Source: Betaproteobacteria bacterium UBA7395 (GTDB taxonomy: Bacteria; Pseudomonadota; Gammaproteobacteria; Burkholderiales; Rhodocyclaceae). Taken from it: a DNA stretch of 28,207 nt. The number at the start of each line of letters is the position of its first letter. The first letter of the stretch is position 1. The position numbers and the translations under genes were made by a program. The notes beneath the pieces were generated by a model. The model saw nothing but the letters and a program-made list of their open reading frames with translations. It was not told the DNA's origin and searched no databases. Positions 1 through 7,411 of the stretch are shown one piece after another. The DNA is taken from positions 1 through 28,207 of the forward strand of contig DKNF01000039.1 in assembly GCA_002470165.1 (NCBI GenBank), in the 5' to 3' direction.

Positions 1-56
1 CCGCCGCTGCCGTCGCCGCCGCCCAGACGGTCGGCCTCGACATCGCCGGCATCGAC
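1..56 (+). repeat. Copy 1 of a 56-bp exact repeat shared by the two cyanophycin-synthetase genes
   Basis: Bases 1-56 are identical to 2227-2282 inside cphA, both in the end of the ATP-grasp domain. Identity breaks off at 57/2283 and the flanks diverge strongly. Because the window starts here, the repeat may extend further left. Confidence 0.9.
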
Positions 57-1022
57 CTGGTCTGCCAGGACGTCTCGAAGCCGCTCGCCGAACAGGGCGG
101 CGCCATCGTCGAGGTCAACGCCGGCCCCAGCCTGCTGATGCACATCAAACCCGGCATCGGCAAGCCGCGCCCGGTCGGCCAGGCGATTGTCGACAACCTG
201 TTCGCCGCAAGCGAAAGCGGCCGCATCCCGGTCGTCGGCATTTCCGGCTCGCGCGGCAAGACGCCGGTCGCCCGCCTGGTTGCCCACATGCTCCACCTGT
301 CCGGCAAGCACGTCGGCCTGGCCTGCAGCGACGGCCTCTACCTTGGCCGCCGCCAGGTGCAGAAGCGCGACGCCGCCAACTGGACCGGCGCCCGCCGGCT
401 GCTGCTCAACCGCGCCGTCGAGGCAGCGGTGATCGAGAACGGCGGCAAGGTCATCCTCGGTGAAGGCCTGGCCTACGACCGCTGTTCGGTCGGTGTCGTC
501 ACCAACGTCCTGCCGGCGGTCGAAGACCTGTCGCAATGGGACATCCAGCCGACCGGCGGCGAGTACTACACGACCTGGCGCTCGACTTACCGCACCCAGG
601 TCGACGTCGTCCTCAAGTCCGGCTACGCCGTGCTCAACGCCTGCGACCCGCAAGCCGCCGACTTCGCCGAACTGTGCGACGGCGAGGTCATCCTGTTCGC
701 CACCGATCCCGACTGCCCGGCGCTCGATGCCCACCTGCAGGCCGGCAAGCGCGGCGTTTACGTCAGCGAGAGCCGGATCTACCTCGGTACCGGTCAGGAC
801 GAAATCCGCCTGTGCCGGCTCGGCGACGTACCGGCGATCGGCAAGGCCAAGCGCCCGGAAACCATCGCCAACGTGCTCGCCGCCGTTGCCGCCGGCTGGG
901 CGCTCGGCCTGACCCAGGACGTCATCGTCACCGGCATCAAGACCTACGGCCTCGAACTGGCCGACCCTTTCGCCCTGCTGCCCCGCCGCGCCCGCAAGCC
1001 CGCCGGCGCCGGCCGTAACTAA
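1..1022 (+). CDS. Cyanophycin synthetase paralogue (CphA'-like), 5' end outside window
   Basis: This is the C-terminal part of a cyanophycin-synthetase-like ligase; the first whole codon in frame is at base 3 and the stop is TAA at 1020-1022. The first ~60 residues match the end of the ATP-grasp domain of the complete CphA just downstream. A Mur-ligase-type domain follows, with a P-loop read as GSRGKT (about 246-263) where the full enzyme has GTNGKT. Unlike CphA it stops soon after the central Mur domain, so the C-terminal Mur domain is missing. Betaproteobacteria often carry such a shorter CphA' beside CphA, and cyanobacterial CphA2, which also lacks that domain, joins beta-Asp-Arg dipeptides; transferring that activity here is inference. 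Only 21 bp separate it from cphA, so the two are probably cotranscribed. The family is clear, but the substrate is not known. Confidence 0.85.
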   Translation, partial: AAAVAAAQTVGLDIAGIDLVCQDVSKPLAEQGGAIVEVNAGPSLLMHIKPGIGKPRPVGQAIVDNLFAASESGRIPVVGISGSRGKTPVARLVAHMLHLSGKHVGLACSDGLYLGRRQVQKRDAANWTGARRLLLNRAVEAAVIENGGKVILGEGLAYDRCSVGVVTNVLPAVEDLSQWDIQPTGGEYYTTWRSTYRTQVDVVLKSGYAVLNACDPQAADFAELCDGEVILFATDPDCPALDAHLQAGKRGVYVSESRIYLGTGQDEIRLCRLGDVPAIGKAKRPETIANVLAAVAAGWALGLTQDVIVTGIKTYGLELADPFALLPRRARKPAGAGRN

Positions 1023-1043
1023 CGCTCGGAACACAAGACCACC

Positions 1044-3626
1044 ATGGACGTTTCCCGTATCCGTGCCCTGCGCGGCCCCAACCTGTGGAGCCGCCACACC
1101 GCCATCCAGGCCATCGTCAGCTGTCATGGCGCCGAATGTGCCATCGCCGACCTGCCCGGTTTCGAGGCGCGCCTGCGTGCCCGCTTCCCGGAACTGGCCG
1201 AACTGATCCCGACCGACCATCTCGATACCGTCTCGATGGCCCACGCCCTCGAATTCGCCGCCCTCGGCCTGCAGGCGCAAGCGGGTTGCCCGGTCACCTT
1301 CAGCCGCACCGCCAAGACCGTTGACCCGGGCGTCTACCAGGTCGTCGTCGAATACACCGAGGAAGACGTCGGCCGGCTCGCTTTCGAACGCGCCGAGCAG
1401 TTGTGCCGGGCGGCACTCGACGACACGCCCTTCGATCTCGACGGCACCCTCAAGGAATTGCGCGACCTCGACGAGGACATCCGCCTCGGCCCCTCGACCG
1501 GGGCCATCGTCGCCGCTGCCGTCGCCCGCGGCATTCCCTACCGCCGCCTGACCCAGGGCAGCCTGGTCCAGTTCGGCTGGGGCAGCAAGCAGAAGCGCAT
1601 CCAGGCGGCCGAAACCAGCCACACCAGCGCCATCGCCGAAGCCATCGCGCAGGACAAGGAACTGACCAAGCAGTTGCTGCACGCTGCCGGCGTCGCCGTC
1701 CCGACCGGCCGCCCGGTCGACGACGAGGACGATGCCTGGAAGGCCGCACTGGAAATCGGCCTACCGGTCGTGGTCAAGCCGCAGGACGGCAACCAGGGCA
1801 AAGGCATCTCGGTGAACCTGACCACCGAGGAACAGGTACGCCACGCTTACCGGGTCGCCGTCGGTTTCTTCGACGACATCATGGTCGAGAAGTACCTGCC
1901 CGGCCACGACTGGCGCCTGCTGGTCATCGGCGACAAACTGATCGCCGCCGCCCGCCGCGATCCGCCGCTGGTCGTCGGCGACGGCACGCACACCGTCCGC
2001 GAACTGGTGGACATCGTCAACAGCGATCCGCGTCGTTCCGACGGCCACGCCACCTCGCTGACCAAGATCCGCTTCGACGAGATCGCGCTGGCCCGCCTGG
2101 CCGAGCAGGGCTATACCGCCGACTCGATTCCCGAGCGCGGCGTGCGCGTCGTGCTGCGCAACAACGCCAACCTGTCGACTGGCGGCACCGCCACCGACGT
2201 CACCGACGACGTCCATCCGGAACTCGCCGCCGCTGCCGTCGCCGCCGCCCAGACGGTCGGCCTCGACATCGCCGGCATCGACGTCGTCTGCGACACCATG
2301 CTCAAGCCGCTGGAGGAACAGGGTGGCGGTATCGTCGAAGTCAATGCCGCCCCCGGCCTGCGCATGCACCTCGACCCGTCGTTCGGCAAGGGCCGGGCGG
2401 TCGGCGAGGCCATCGTCGGCATGATGTATCCCGATGGCGATAACGGACGTATTCCCGTCGTCGCGGTCACCGGCACCAACGGCAAGACCACGACCAGCCG
2501 CCTGATCGGCCGCATCTTCGAGGAAAACGGCCTGCGCGTCGGCATGACCAGCACCGACGGCATCTACGTGCAGAACCGGCGCATCGATACCGGCGACTGC
2601 TCCGGTCCGCGCAGCGCCCGCAACGTGCTCGCCCATCCCGACGTCGATGCCGCCGTGCTCGAAACGGCGCGCGGCGGCCTGCTGCGCGAGGGGCTGGGCT
2701 TCGACATGTGCAACGTCGCCGTGGTCACCAACATCGGCCTGGGCGATCACCTCGGCCTCAACTACATCACTACCGTGCATGACCTCGCGGTGATCAAGCG
2801 CGTCATCGTCCAGAATGTCGCCCCCAGCGGCACCGCCGTGCTCAATGCGGCCGACCCGGTGGTCGCCGCCATGGCCCAGCACTGCCCGGGCCAGGTCACC
2901 TTCTTCGCCCTCGATCCGGCAACCCCGGTCCTGGCCGCACACCGCGCCCAGGGCAAACGCGTGCTCTACGTGGACCAGGGCGACATCGTCTGCGGCGAAG
3001 GCCGGCGCAAACACCGCATCCCCCTGGCGCGCGTCCCGCTGACCCGCAACGGCAGCATCGGTTTCCAGGTCGAGAACGTGATGGCTGCCATCGCCACCGC
3101 CTGGGCGCTGGGCTATGACTGGGCGACGATCGAACAAGCCGTCGGCGGTTTCGTCAGCGACGCATCGACGGCCCCCGGGCGCTTCAACGTTTTCGACTAC
3201 CGCGGAGCGACGCTGATCGCCGACTATGGTCACAACCCGGATGCCATGCTGGCACTGGTCAAGGCCGTCGAAGCCATGCCGGCCAAGCGCCGTGCGGTCG
3301 TCATCAGCGGTGCCGGCGACCGACGCGACGAGGATATCCGGCAACAGACCGAGATTCTCGGCCAGGCCTTCGACGACGTCATCCTCTACCAGGATGCCTG
3401 CCAACGCGGCCGTGCCGACGGCGAGGTCATCGCGCTGCTGCGCAGCGGCCTGACCAACGCCCCCCGCGTCAGTCACATCGACGAGATTACCGGCGAATTC
3501 CTCGCCATCGACACGGCACTCGCCCGCCTGCAAGCCGGCGACCTGTGCCTGATCCTGATCGACCAGGTCGAGGAAGCGCTCGCGCACATTACCCGGCGTA
3601 TTGCGGAAAGCCGGGCGGATGACTGA
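1044..3626 (+). CDS. cphA: Cyanophycin synthetase CphA
   Basis: The 860-aa product is full length for CphA, which makes cyanophycin (multi-L-arginyl-poly-L-aspartate) from Asp and Arg using ATP in the cytoplasm. The order is an N-terminal CphA domain (~1-160), an ATP-grasp domain (~215-475) with a glycine-rich NQGKG loop and an EVNAAPG motif, then a Mur-ligase-like domain with the P-loop GTNGKTTT at about residue 477, and a C-terminal Mur domain containing DYGHNPDA and SGAGDRRDED. ATG 1044 gives the usual CphA N terminus (MDVSRIRALRGPNLW); the upstream ribosome-binding site is weak. The gene follows the truncated paralogue by 21 bp and overlaps the methyltransferase start by 8 bp, suggesting one transcript. 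Cyanophycin storage fits a nitrogen-fixing host, as the nif genes in this window indicate. Confidence 0.97.
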   Translation: MDVSRIRALRGPNLWSRHTAIQAIVSCHGAECAIADLPGFEARLRARFPELAELIPTDHLDTVSMAHALEFAALGLQAQAGCPVTFSRTAKTVDPGVYQVVVEYTEEDVGRLAFERAEQLCRAALDDTPFDLDGTLKELRDLDEDIRLGPSTGAIVAAAVARGIPYRRLTQGSLVQFGWGSKQKRIQAAETSHTSAIAEAIAQDKELTKQLLHAAGVAVPTGRPVDDEDDAWKAALEIGLPVVVKPQDGNQGKGISVNLTTEEQVRHAYRVAVGFFDDIMVEKYLPGHDWRLLVIGDKLIAAARRDPPLVVGDGTHTVRELVDIVNSDPRRSDGHATSLTKIRFDEIALARLAEQGYTADSIPERGVRVVLRNNANLSTGGTATDVTDDVHPELAAAAVAAAQTVGLDIAGIDVVCDTMLKPLEEQGGGIVEVNAAPGLRMHLDPSFGKGRAVGEAIVGMMYPDGDNGRIPVVAVTGTNGKTTTSRLIGRIFEENGLRVGMTSTDGIYVQNRRIDTGDCSGPRSARNVLAHPDVDAAVLETARGGLLREGLGFDMCNVAVVTNIGLGDHLGLNYITTVHDLAVIKRVIVQNVAPSGTAVLNAADPVVAAMAQHCPGQVTFFALDPATPVLAAHRAQGKRVLYVDQGDIVCGEGRRKHRIPLARVPLTRNGSIGFQVENVMAAIATAWALGYDWATIEQAVGGFVSDASTAPGRFNVFDYRGATLIADYGHNPDAMLALVKAVEAMPAKRRAVVISGAGDRRDEDIRQQTEILGQAFDDVILYQDACQRGRADGEVIALLRSGLTNAPRVSHIDEITGEFLAIDTALARLQAGDLCLILIDQVEEALAHITRRIAESRADD
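2227..2282 (+). repeat. Copy 2 of the 56-bp cphA'/cphA repeat
   Basis: This is an exact match to bases 1-56, in the same reading frame of the homologous domain. It looks like a recent exchange or strong constraint between tandem paralogues. Confidence 0.9.
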
Positions 3627-4383
3627 AGGCACGCGCTCTGCCGCCGGCAAGGTCTGGCTGGTCGGCGCCGGTCCCGGTGATCCCGACCTGCTGACCTTGA
3701 AAGCCGCCCGCCTGATCGGCAGCGCCGACGCCATCGTCTACGACCACCTGGTCGGCGAAGGCGTGCGCGCGCTCTTTCCGGCCTCGGCCCGCCTGGTCTA
3801 TGTCGGCAAGAAGGCGGCGAAACACACGCTGAAGCAGGAAGAGATCAATCAGCTCCTGGTCGATCTGGCCCGCGAAGGACTGGATGTGGTCAGACTCAAG
3901 GGCGGCGACCCCTTCATCTTCGGTCGCGGCGGTGAGGAGCTTGAAGTCCTGCACGCCGCCGGCATCGGTTTCGAGGTCGTCCCCGGCGTCACCGCCGCCG
4001 CCGGCTGCGCCGCCTACGCCGGCTTTCCGCTGACGCACCGCGACCACGCCCAGTCGGTGACTTTCGTCACCGGCCACCTGAAGGATCACAGTATCGATCT
4101 CGACTGGCCGGCGCTGGCCCGCCCCGGCCAGACCGTCGTCTTCTACATGGGCGTCGGCGGCGCCCCGGAAATCTGCCGGCAGATGATCGCCCACGGCCTG
4201 CCGGCCAGCACGCCGGCCGCCATCATCCGCCGCGGCACCCTGCCCGATCAGCAAACCCTGCTGTCCACGCTCGGCCAGCTGCCGCAACGCATCGTCGAGG
4301 CCGGCATCAAACCGCCCGCGCTGATCGTCGTCGGCAGCGTCGTCGGCCTCCACGACACCCTTTCCTGGTTCGAATCCCGATGA
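3619..4383 (+). CDS. cobA: Uroporphyrinogen-III C-methyltransferase (SUMT)
   Basis: This is a SUMT-family SAM-dependent methyltransferase, which methylates uroporphyrinogen III at C2 and C7 to give precorrin-2, the branch point to siroheme, heme d1 and cobalamin. The N terminus has the SAM-binding signature VGAGPGDPDLLTLKAARLI; the second signature, VRLKGGDPFIFGRGGEE, lies around residue 90. A TTG at 3601 could start the frame, but ATG 3619, with GGAAAG upstream at 3605-3610, gives the normal 254-aa length. That start overlaps the cphA stop by 8 bp, and the stop overlaps the next gene as ATGA, so the three genes look translationally coupled. It could equally be called nirE or the CysG methyltransferase half; the sequence does not settle which tetrapyrrole it serves. 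Confidence 0.93.
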   Translation: MTEGTRSAAGKVWLVGAGPGDPDLLTLKAARLIGSADAIVYDHLVGEGVRALFPASARLVYVGKKAAKHTLKQEEINQLLVDLAREGLDVVRLKGGDPFIFGRGGEELEVLHAAGIGFEVVPGVTAAAGCAAYAGFPLTHRDHAQSVTFVTGHLKDHSIDLDWPALARPGQTVVFYMGVGGAPEICRQMIAHGLPASTPAAIIRRGTLPDQQTLLSTLGQLPQRIVEAGIKPPALIVVGSVVGLHDTLSWFESR

Positions 4384-4781
4384 TCAGACTGCTCATCCTC
4401 TGCGCCGCGCTGTTTGCCGGCCACGCCCACGCCTACACCGCCCAGGAAATGCTGGAGGACTGTCGCAGCGCGGAACGCCTTTACGCCGGCGAGAAAAATA
4501 CCGACCCCTTCTTCGCCATCCGCAGCAACCGCTGCATTTCCTATGTCGCCGGTTTCGCCGACGGTTACGCAGTCGGCGACTTCCTTGCCGGCAAGATCGG
4601 CGTCCGCATCAACGCCTTCTGTCTACCCAACGACGCCGATCTCTCGCTGCGCCTGGTCCGTGCCGTCGTCATCCACGTCGAACGCGTACCGCCCGACACC
4701 ACGGTGACCACCGCCACCCTGGTCGCCGGCGCCCTGGCCAAAGCCTTCCCCTGCCCGGAAGTGCTTGAACCGAAGAAGTGA
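4380..4781 (+). CDS. Secreted Rap1a/Tai family immunity-like protein
   Basis: This 133-aa protein has an N-terminal signal peptide (MIRLLILCAALFAGHAHA, probable cleavage after AHA), so it should be periplasmic. The mature part has four cysteines and the pattern CxxYVAGFADGY ... CLPND ... LV..AL.KAFPC. That pattern resembles the Rap1a/Tai domain, whose studied members are periplasmic immunity proteins against type VI secretion amidases (Rap with Ssp effectors, Tai with Tae4). No matching effector lies next to it. Its ATG overlaps the methyltransferase stop (ATGA). Many genomes carry orphan members of unknown job, so an immunity function is inference; the domain call is from pattern memory. Confidence 0.7.
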   Translation: MIRLLILCAALFAGHAHAYTAQEMLEDCRSAERLYAGEKNTDPFFAIRSNRCISYVAGFADGYAVGDFLAGKIGVRINAFCLPNDADLSLRLVRAVVIHVERVPPDTTVTTATLVAGALAKAFPCPEVLEPKK

Positions 4782-4793
4782 TTCGGGGATAAT
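4765..4793 (+). promoter_or_regulatory. Predicted sigma-70 promoter of tRNA-Leu
   Basis: A -35 TTGAAC (4765-4770) and a -10 GATAAT (4788-4793) are separated by exactly 17 bp. They lie 13 bp before the mature tRNA 5' end, with a GC-rich discriminator after the -10. The -35 lies inside the 3' end of the preceding coding sequence. Confidence 0.7.
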
Positions 4794-4806
4794 CCGCGCT
4801 CCATTC

Positions 4807-4891
4807 GCCCCGATGGCGGAATCGGTAGACGCAGCGGATTCAAAATCCGCCGCCGAAAGGCGTGCCAGTTCGAGTCTGGCTCGGGGCACCA
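4807..4891 (+). tRNA. tRNA-Leu, anticodon CAA
   Basis: The acceptor stem pairs GCCCCGA (4807-4813) with TCGGGGC (4881-4887), followed by discriminator A and an encoded CCA (4889-4891). The anticodon stem GCGGA/TCCGC encloses TTCAAAA, giving anticodon CAA (4841-4843) for UUG. A long variable arm (CGCCGAAAGGCG) marks a class II tRNA, and the T arm GCCAG-TTCGAGT-CTGGC is intact. The 3' half (from 4836) is duplicated at 15935-15990 as the att repeat of the element, so here that half was supplied by the element and the tRNA remains complete. Confidence 0.97.
4836..4891 (+). repeat. attL, 56-bp direct repeat
   Basis: This runs from the anticodon stem of tRNA-Leu through CCA and is identical to 15935-15990. 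Identity ends at 4835/15934 on the left and 4892/15991 on the right. Confidence 0.95.
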
Positions 4892-4956
4892 TTTGACAAG
4901 GCTTGGCGGCCGTTGGGACATTTTTTCAATCCGATGCGGATTTGGAGGATGTCCAA

Positions 4957-5847
4957 ATGCAGAATGGTTTCAAAACTCCCGAAACAGTCGCGGAAATCGC
5001 GGCGGTTTTCTTGTCGCTCACTCCGGTGCGCGACCGTATGTACAAACCCCGCCTGCAATATTGGGTGGATCGCCTGGGCGCAACGCCCCTGGCTGACTTA
5101 ACGCCTGAAGACGTCGACCGCGTCCTGGCCGAGCTCGAAACAACCCCAAGCAACAGCGGCAAGCCGCGATCCGGACCAACGATCAACCGTTACCGGATGG
5201 CCATGCAATCAATGATCCGCTTCGCCCGGCAGAAACGCCTGCTGCCGCGCGGCTGGACTTCACCCTTTGCCGACATCCCCCAGCACGAGGAACACCCCGG
5301 CAAGGTGCGTTTCCTGAGTGCAGAGGAAGAACAACGCCTCATGGAAGCCGCCCGGCTGCAAACCTGGGTGCTGCTGCCGCTGATCATTCGCCTGGCCATC
5401 GTCACCGGCCTGCGCCGTGGCGCCCTGCTCGGCCTGCGCTGGGGGGATGTCGTCCTCGATACCGATGCACCGCACGTCCGCGTCGAGCGAACCAAGAACG
5501 GCGACGCCCACGTTTCGCCAATCACGCCCGACCTGGTAGCCGAATTCAGGCGAATGCGGCGGGTTCGAACGATGGAAGATGACCTGATTTTTGTGGGCAA
5601 CCGTGAGAACGTCCCCCACGATTTCCGGCACAGCTTCACCGAGGCGTGCAAGCTGGCCGGGCTTGAGGGCGTCACCTTCCACACCCTGCGGCACACAAGC
5701 TGCTCACGCCTCGCACAGGCCGGCGTCGATATCCTCGCCATCGCCGAACACGCTGGCCACCGCACCCTGGCGATGACCCGGCGCTACAGCCATCTTTGCA
5801 TCAAGGGACGCGCCAAGACCATCAACAACGTTTTTGCAGGAGCATGA
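4957..5847 (+). CDS. int: Tyrosine recombinase integrase
   Basis: This 296-aa phage-type tyrosine recombinase catalyses site-specific integration and excision at the adjacent tRNA-Leu att site. All catalytic residues are visible: Arg153 (TGLRRG), Lys180 (RTKNGD), His242 and Arg245 (HTLRHT), His268 (HAGHR) and the nucleophile Tyr277 (RRYSH). The N-terminal part (~1-95) is a SAM-like core-binding domain. ATG 4957 is chosen because GGAGG lies at 4944-4948; a TTG at 4903 would extend the frame without such a site. The gene begins 66 bp after the tRNA. A consensus -35 TTGACA sits at 4893-4898 but no good -10 follows, so read-through from the tRNA promoter is possible. The host-like GC-rich codon use suggests long residence in related hosts. 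Confidence 0.96.
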   Translation: MQNGFKTPETVAEIAAVFLSLTPVRDRMYKPRLQYWVDRLGATPLADLTPEDVDRVLAELETTPSNSGKPRSGPTINRYRMAMQSMIRFARQKRLLPRGWTSPFADIPQHEEHPGKVRFLSAEEEQRLMEAARLQTWVLLPLIIRLAIVTGLRRGALLGLRWGDVVLDTDAPHVRVERTKNGDAHVSPITPDLVAEFRRMRRVRTMEDDLIFVGNRENVPHDFRHSFTEACKLAGLEGVTFHTLRHTSCSRLAQAGVDILAIAEHAGHRTLAMTRRYSHLCIKGRAKTINNVFAGA

Positions 5848-5849
5848 TC

Positions 5850-6407
5850 ATGGAAGAAAAAGCATTGCTGGCTGAGGCACGTAAAGAACTCCAGGCTGCA
5901 CACCTGATAATTCGGCATGCACTCAACCTGATGACCACCAAACAGAAAACGGCATGGGCGTTGCAAAACGAAAGTGGCAATGTGGGTGGCGAAGGGATCA
6001 CCAGAGCCAACGAGCGAGAAGAGCTAATCAGAAAAATATCCGACGCAATGCCAGATCAGGAGGGTAAAAACGTCGCAGGCATGGGAATCATTCGATACAA
6101 AAAGGGAAAACGAGACAAGGTCGAACGGATTGTTCAGGGCTGTCAGCGACTGAATAACGATGGCTTGTGGTTTGTAGGTTATGTGTCACGTGAGCTCGCT
6201 GGAAGGTTCCCTCGCATCAAGCTGGACGCGCCCAATATTGATGGCCAACCGTTGTCGATGAAACCGATTCTTGAGTTAGCAGAGTTAATCAACGATGCCG
6301 GACTCGATGCGATGCTCGAAAACATTGATGAAGCTATCAATAAATATGGATACGGGCTTGCCAGCCACCAAAAGGTTGCCGAGGTGATTCCCCTTCGCGC
6401 AAGTTGA
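5850..6407 (+). CDS. Hypothetical element protein next to integrase
   Basis: I do not recognise a domain in this 185-aa product. ATG 5850 (MEEKALLAEARKEL) is preferred over ATG 5844 because AGGAG at 5838-5842 is 7 bp upstream, and it leaves the integrase stop (5845-5847) just outside. The N-terminal ~65 residues are helical and charged (ARKELQAAHLIIRHALNLM). A basic stretch (IIRYKKGKRDKVERI) follows and the C-terminal half is mixed, with an aliphatic repeat-like stretch LELAELINDAGLDAMLENI. It has no signal peptide or membrane segment. It is visibly richer in A+T than the integrase. Its place right after int, in a slot that often holds cargo, makes a host-interaction or defence role possible but unproven. 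Confidence 0.75.
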   Translation: MEEKALLAEARKELQAAHLIIRHALNLMTTKQKTAWALQNESGNVGGEGITRANEREELIRKISDAMPDQEGKNVAGMGIIRYKKGKRDKVERIVQGCQRLNNDGLWFVGYVSRELAGRFPRIKLDAPNIDGQPLSMKPILELAELINDAGLDAMLENIDEAINKYGYGLASHQKVAEVIPLRAS

Positions 6408-6432
6408 AACCCGATACGCTACGCTATACAAT
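6404..6432 (+). promoter_or_regulatory. Predicted promoter of higBA
   Basis: TTGAAA (6404-6409) and TACAAT (6427-6432) are spaced 17 bp, a near-consensus sigma-70 promoter. Transcription would begin at about 6438-6440, which is the higB start codon itself, so the transcript would be leaderless or nearly so. No Shine-Dalgarno sequence precedes higB. Confidence 0.6.
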
Positions 6433-6437
6433 CAACC

Positions 6438-6716
6438 ATGATTAAGAGTTTTCAGCACAAAGGGCTCGAGGCTTTTTTCGAGACCGGCAGCAAGGCAGGC
6501 ATCCAGCCGCACCACGCGGCACGACTGTCGCGCCAGCTGATCCGCCTCGATGCAGCGAAGACCCCGGAATACATGAACGTGCCCGGATGGAAATTCCACG
6601 GCCTGCTCGGCAATCTGGCCGGGTACTACGCGGTTACGGTGAATGGCAACTGGCGCCTGACCTTCACTTTCGAGGATGGCGACGCCGTTCTGGTCAATTA
6701 CCAGGACTATCACTGA
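6438..6716 (+). CDS. higB: HigB-type toxin (RelE/ParE superfamily)
   Basis: The 92-aa product carries the usual HigB signature from its first residues (MIKSFQHKGLEAFFETGSKAG) through NGNWRLTFTFEDGDA and the terminal NYQDYH. HigB toxins are ribosome-dependent mRNA endonucleases held inactive by HigA. The gene precedes its antitoxin, the order typical of higBA, and the antitoxin starts 11 bp after its stop. The start is fixed by family conservation although there is no ribosome-binding site; the predicted promoter would give an almost leaderless message. In an integrated element such a pair can stabilise the element or act against phages, but which applies here cannot be read from the sequence. 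Confidence 0.93.
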   Translation: MIKSFQHKGLEAFFETGSKAGIQPHHAARLSRQLIRLDAAKTPEYMNVPGWKFHGLLGNLAGYYAVTVNGNWRLTFTFEDGDAVLVNYQDYH

Positions 6717-6727
6717 GAGGTAAGAAG

Positions 6728-7039
6728 ATGAGTCGAATGTTCAACCCCCCGCACCCCGGCGAAACGCTGCGGGAAGACGTACTGCCAGCCCTGGGGCTAA
6801 CCGTCACCGATGCTGCCGTGCAGCTGGGCGTCACCCGTGCCGCCCTTTCCCGTGTGCTGAACGGCCGGGCGGCGATTTCCCCGAACATGGCACTGCGCAT
6901 CGAGGGGTGGCTTGGCGTCGAGAACGGCGGCAGCGCCGATGCCTGGCTCGCGCAGCAAACCGCATACGACCTTTGGCAGGCAAGATCGGCAGGCCTGCCG
7001 AACGTGCAGCGGGCGGCCGTTCAAAGTAATGCTGCCTGA
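6728..7039 (+). CDS. higA: HigA-type antitoxin, HTH protein
   Basis: The 103-aa protein begins with the family hallmark NPPHPGETLREDVLPALGL. A Cro/C1-type helix-turn-helix follows at about residues 25-55 (TDAAVQLGVTRAALSRVLNG) and then NMALRIEGWLG. HigA binds and neutralises HigB and, with it, represses the operon. ATG 6728 is chosen because GAGAGG lies at 6715-6720, overlapping the end of higB. A longer reading frame from 6587 overlaps higB and is not credible. The operator would be expected around 6404-6437. Confidence 0.93.
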   Translation: MSRMFNPPHPGETLREDVLPALGLTVTDAAVQLGVTRAALSRVLNGRAAISPNMALRIEGWLGVENGGSADAWLAQQTAYDLWQARSAGLPNVQRAAVQSNAA

Positions 7040-7213
7040 CCCCTTGCTCTGCGCAGGCGCCAGTAAATTGCCCACGCCCTAAAAATGAGCGCTGTACATG
7101 GTTCGAGCCGATCCATCGAGATTTTTAGTTATTGCTCGCCGGTGCCCCGTGTCAGAAACGCATACAGCAGCACGACACCAGCCAGCGTCGGAGGCGGATT
7201 AATTCCAATTGAA

Positions 7214-7242
7214 CCGAATTCCTTCTGGCAGAAGGAATTCGG
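7214..7242. repeat. Perfect palindrome, 14-bp arms
   Basis: CCGAATTCCTTCTG is followed by one base and its exact reverse complement. No T-run follows, so it does not look like a terminator. A dimeric-repressor operator or replication-protein site is more plausible. Confidence 0.85.
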
Positions 7243-7302
7243 CGATCAACACAAAACACTACTCGCAGAAAACTAATGAACAGCGGTACTCCATGCCGCG
7301 CC

Positions 7303-7342
7303 GTGGAAATAATTAAGGAAAATTTCACCTAAAAATTTCCAC
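7303..7342. promoter_or_regulatory. Inverted repeat GTGGAAAT / ATTTCCAC, possible operator
   Basis: GTGGAAAT (7303-7310) pairs with ATTTCCAC (7335-7342). A third related copy, ATTTCACC, lies between them at about 7322-7329 in an A+T-rich stretch. The cluster sits 70-110 bp before the operon that starts at 7412 and could be its operator or promoter region. Confidence 0.35.
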
Positions 7343-7411
7343 CGTTGAATGCAATCCTTCCAGCCAGTCCCAACGCCGCCAAGGGATGACTAAACAACGG
7401 AAGGATAGCAA

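Larger units (their letters stand above)
7040..7411 (+). other. 372-bp intergenic region with palindromes
   Basis: No convincing gene lies here. A 63-codon frame at 7085-7276 has no ribosome-binding site or recognisable sequence. The region holds a perfect 14-bp-arm palindrome (7214-7242) and an 8-bp inverted repeat (7303-7310 with 7335-7342) just upstream of the replication-type genes. This is a likely control region for the right-hand operon. Confidence 0.6.

Noticed and set aside
1761..3734. 657-codon minus-strand open frame
   Set aside because: It lies opposite cphA in GC-rich DNA, has low-complexity Ala/Gly/Asp/His composition and no family match. It is a shadow of cphA.
7085..7276. 63-codon plus-strand frame in the element's control gap
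   Set aside because: No ribosome-binding site, no recognisable sequence, and it spans the perfect palindrome.
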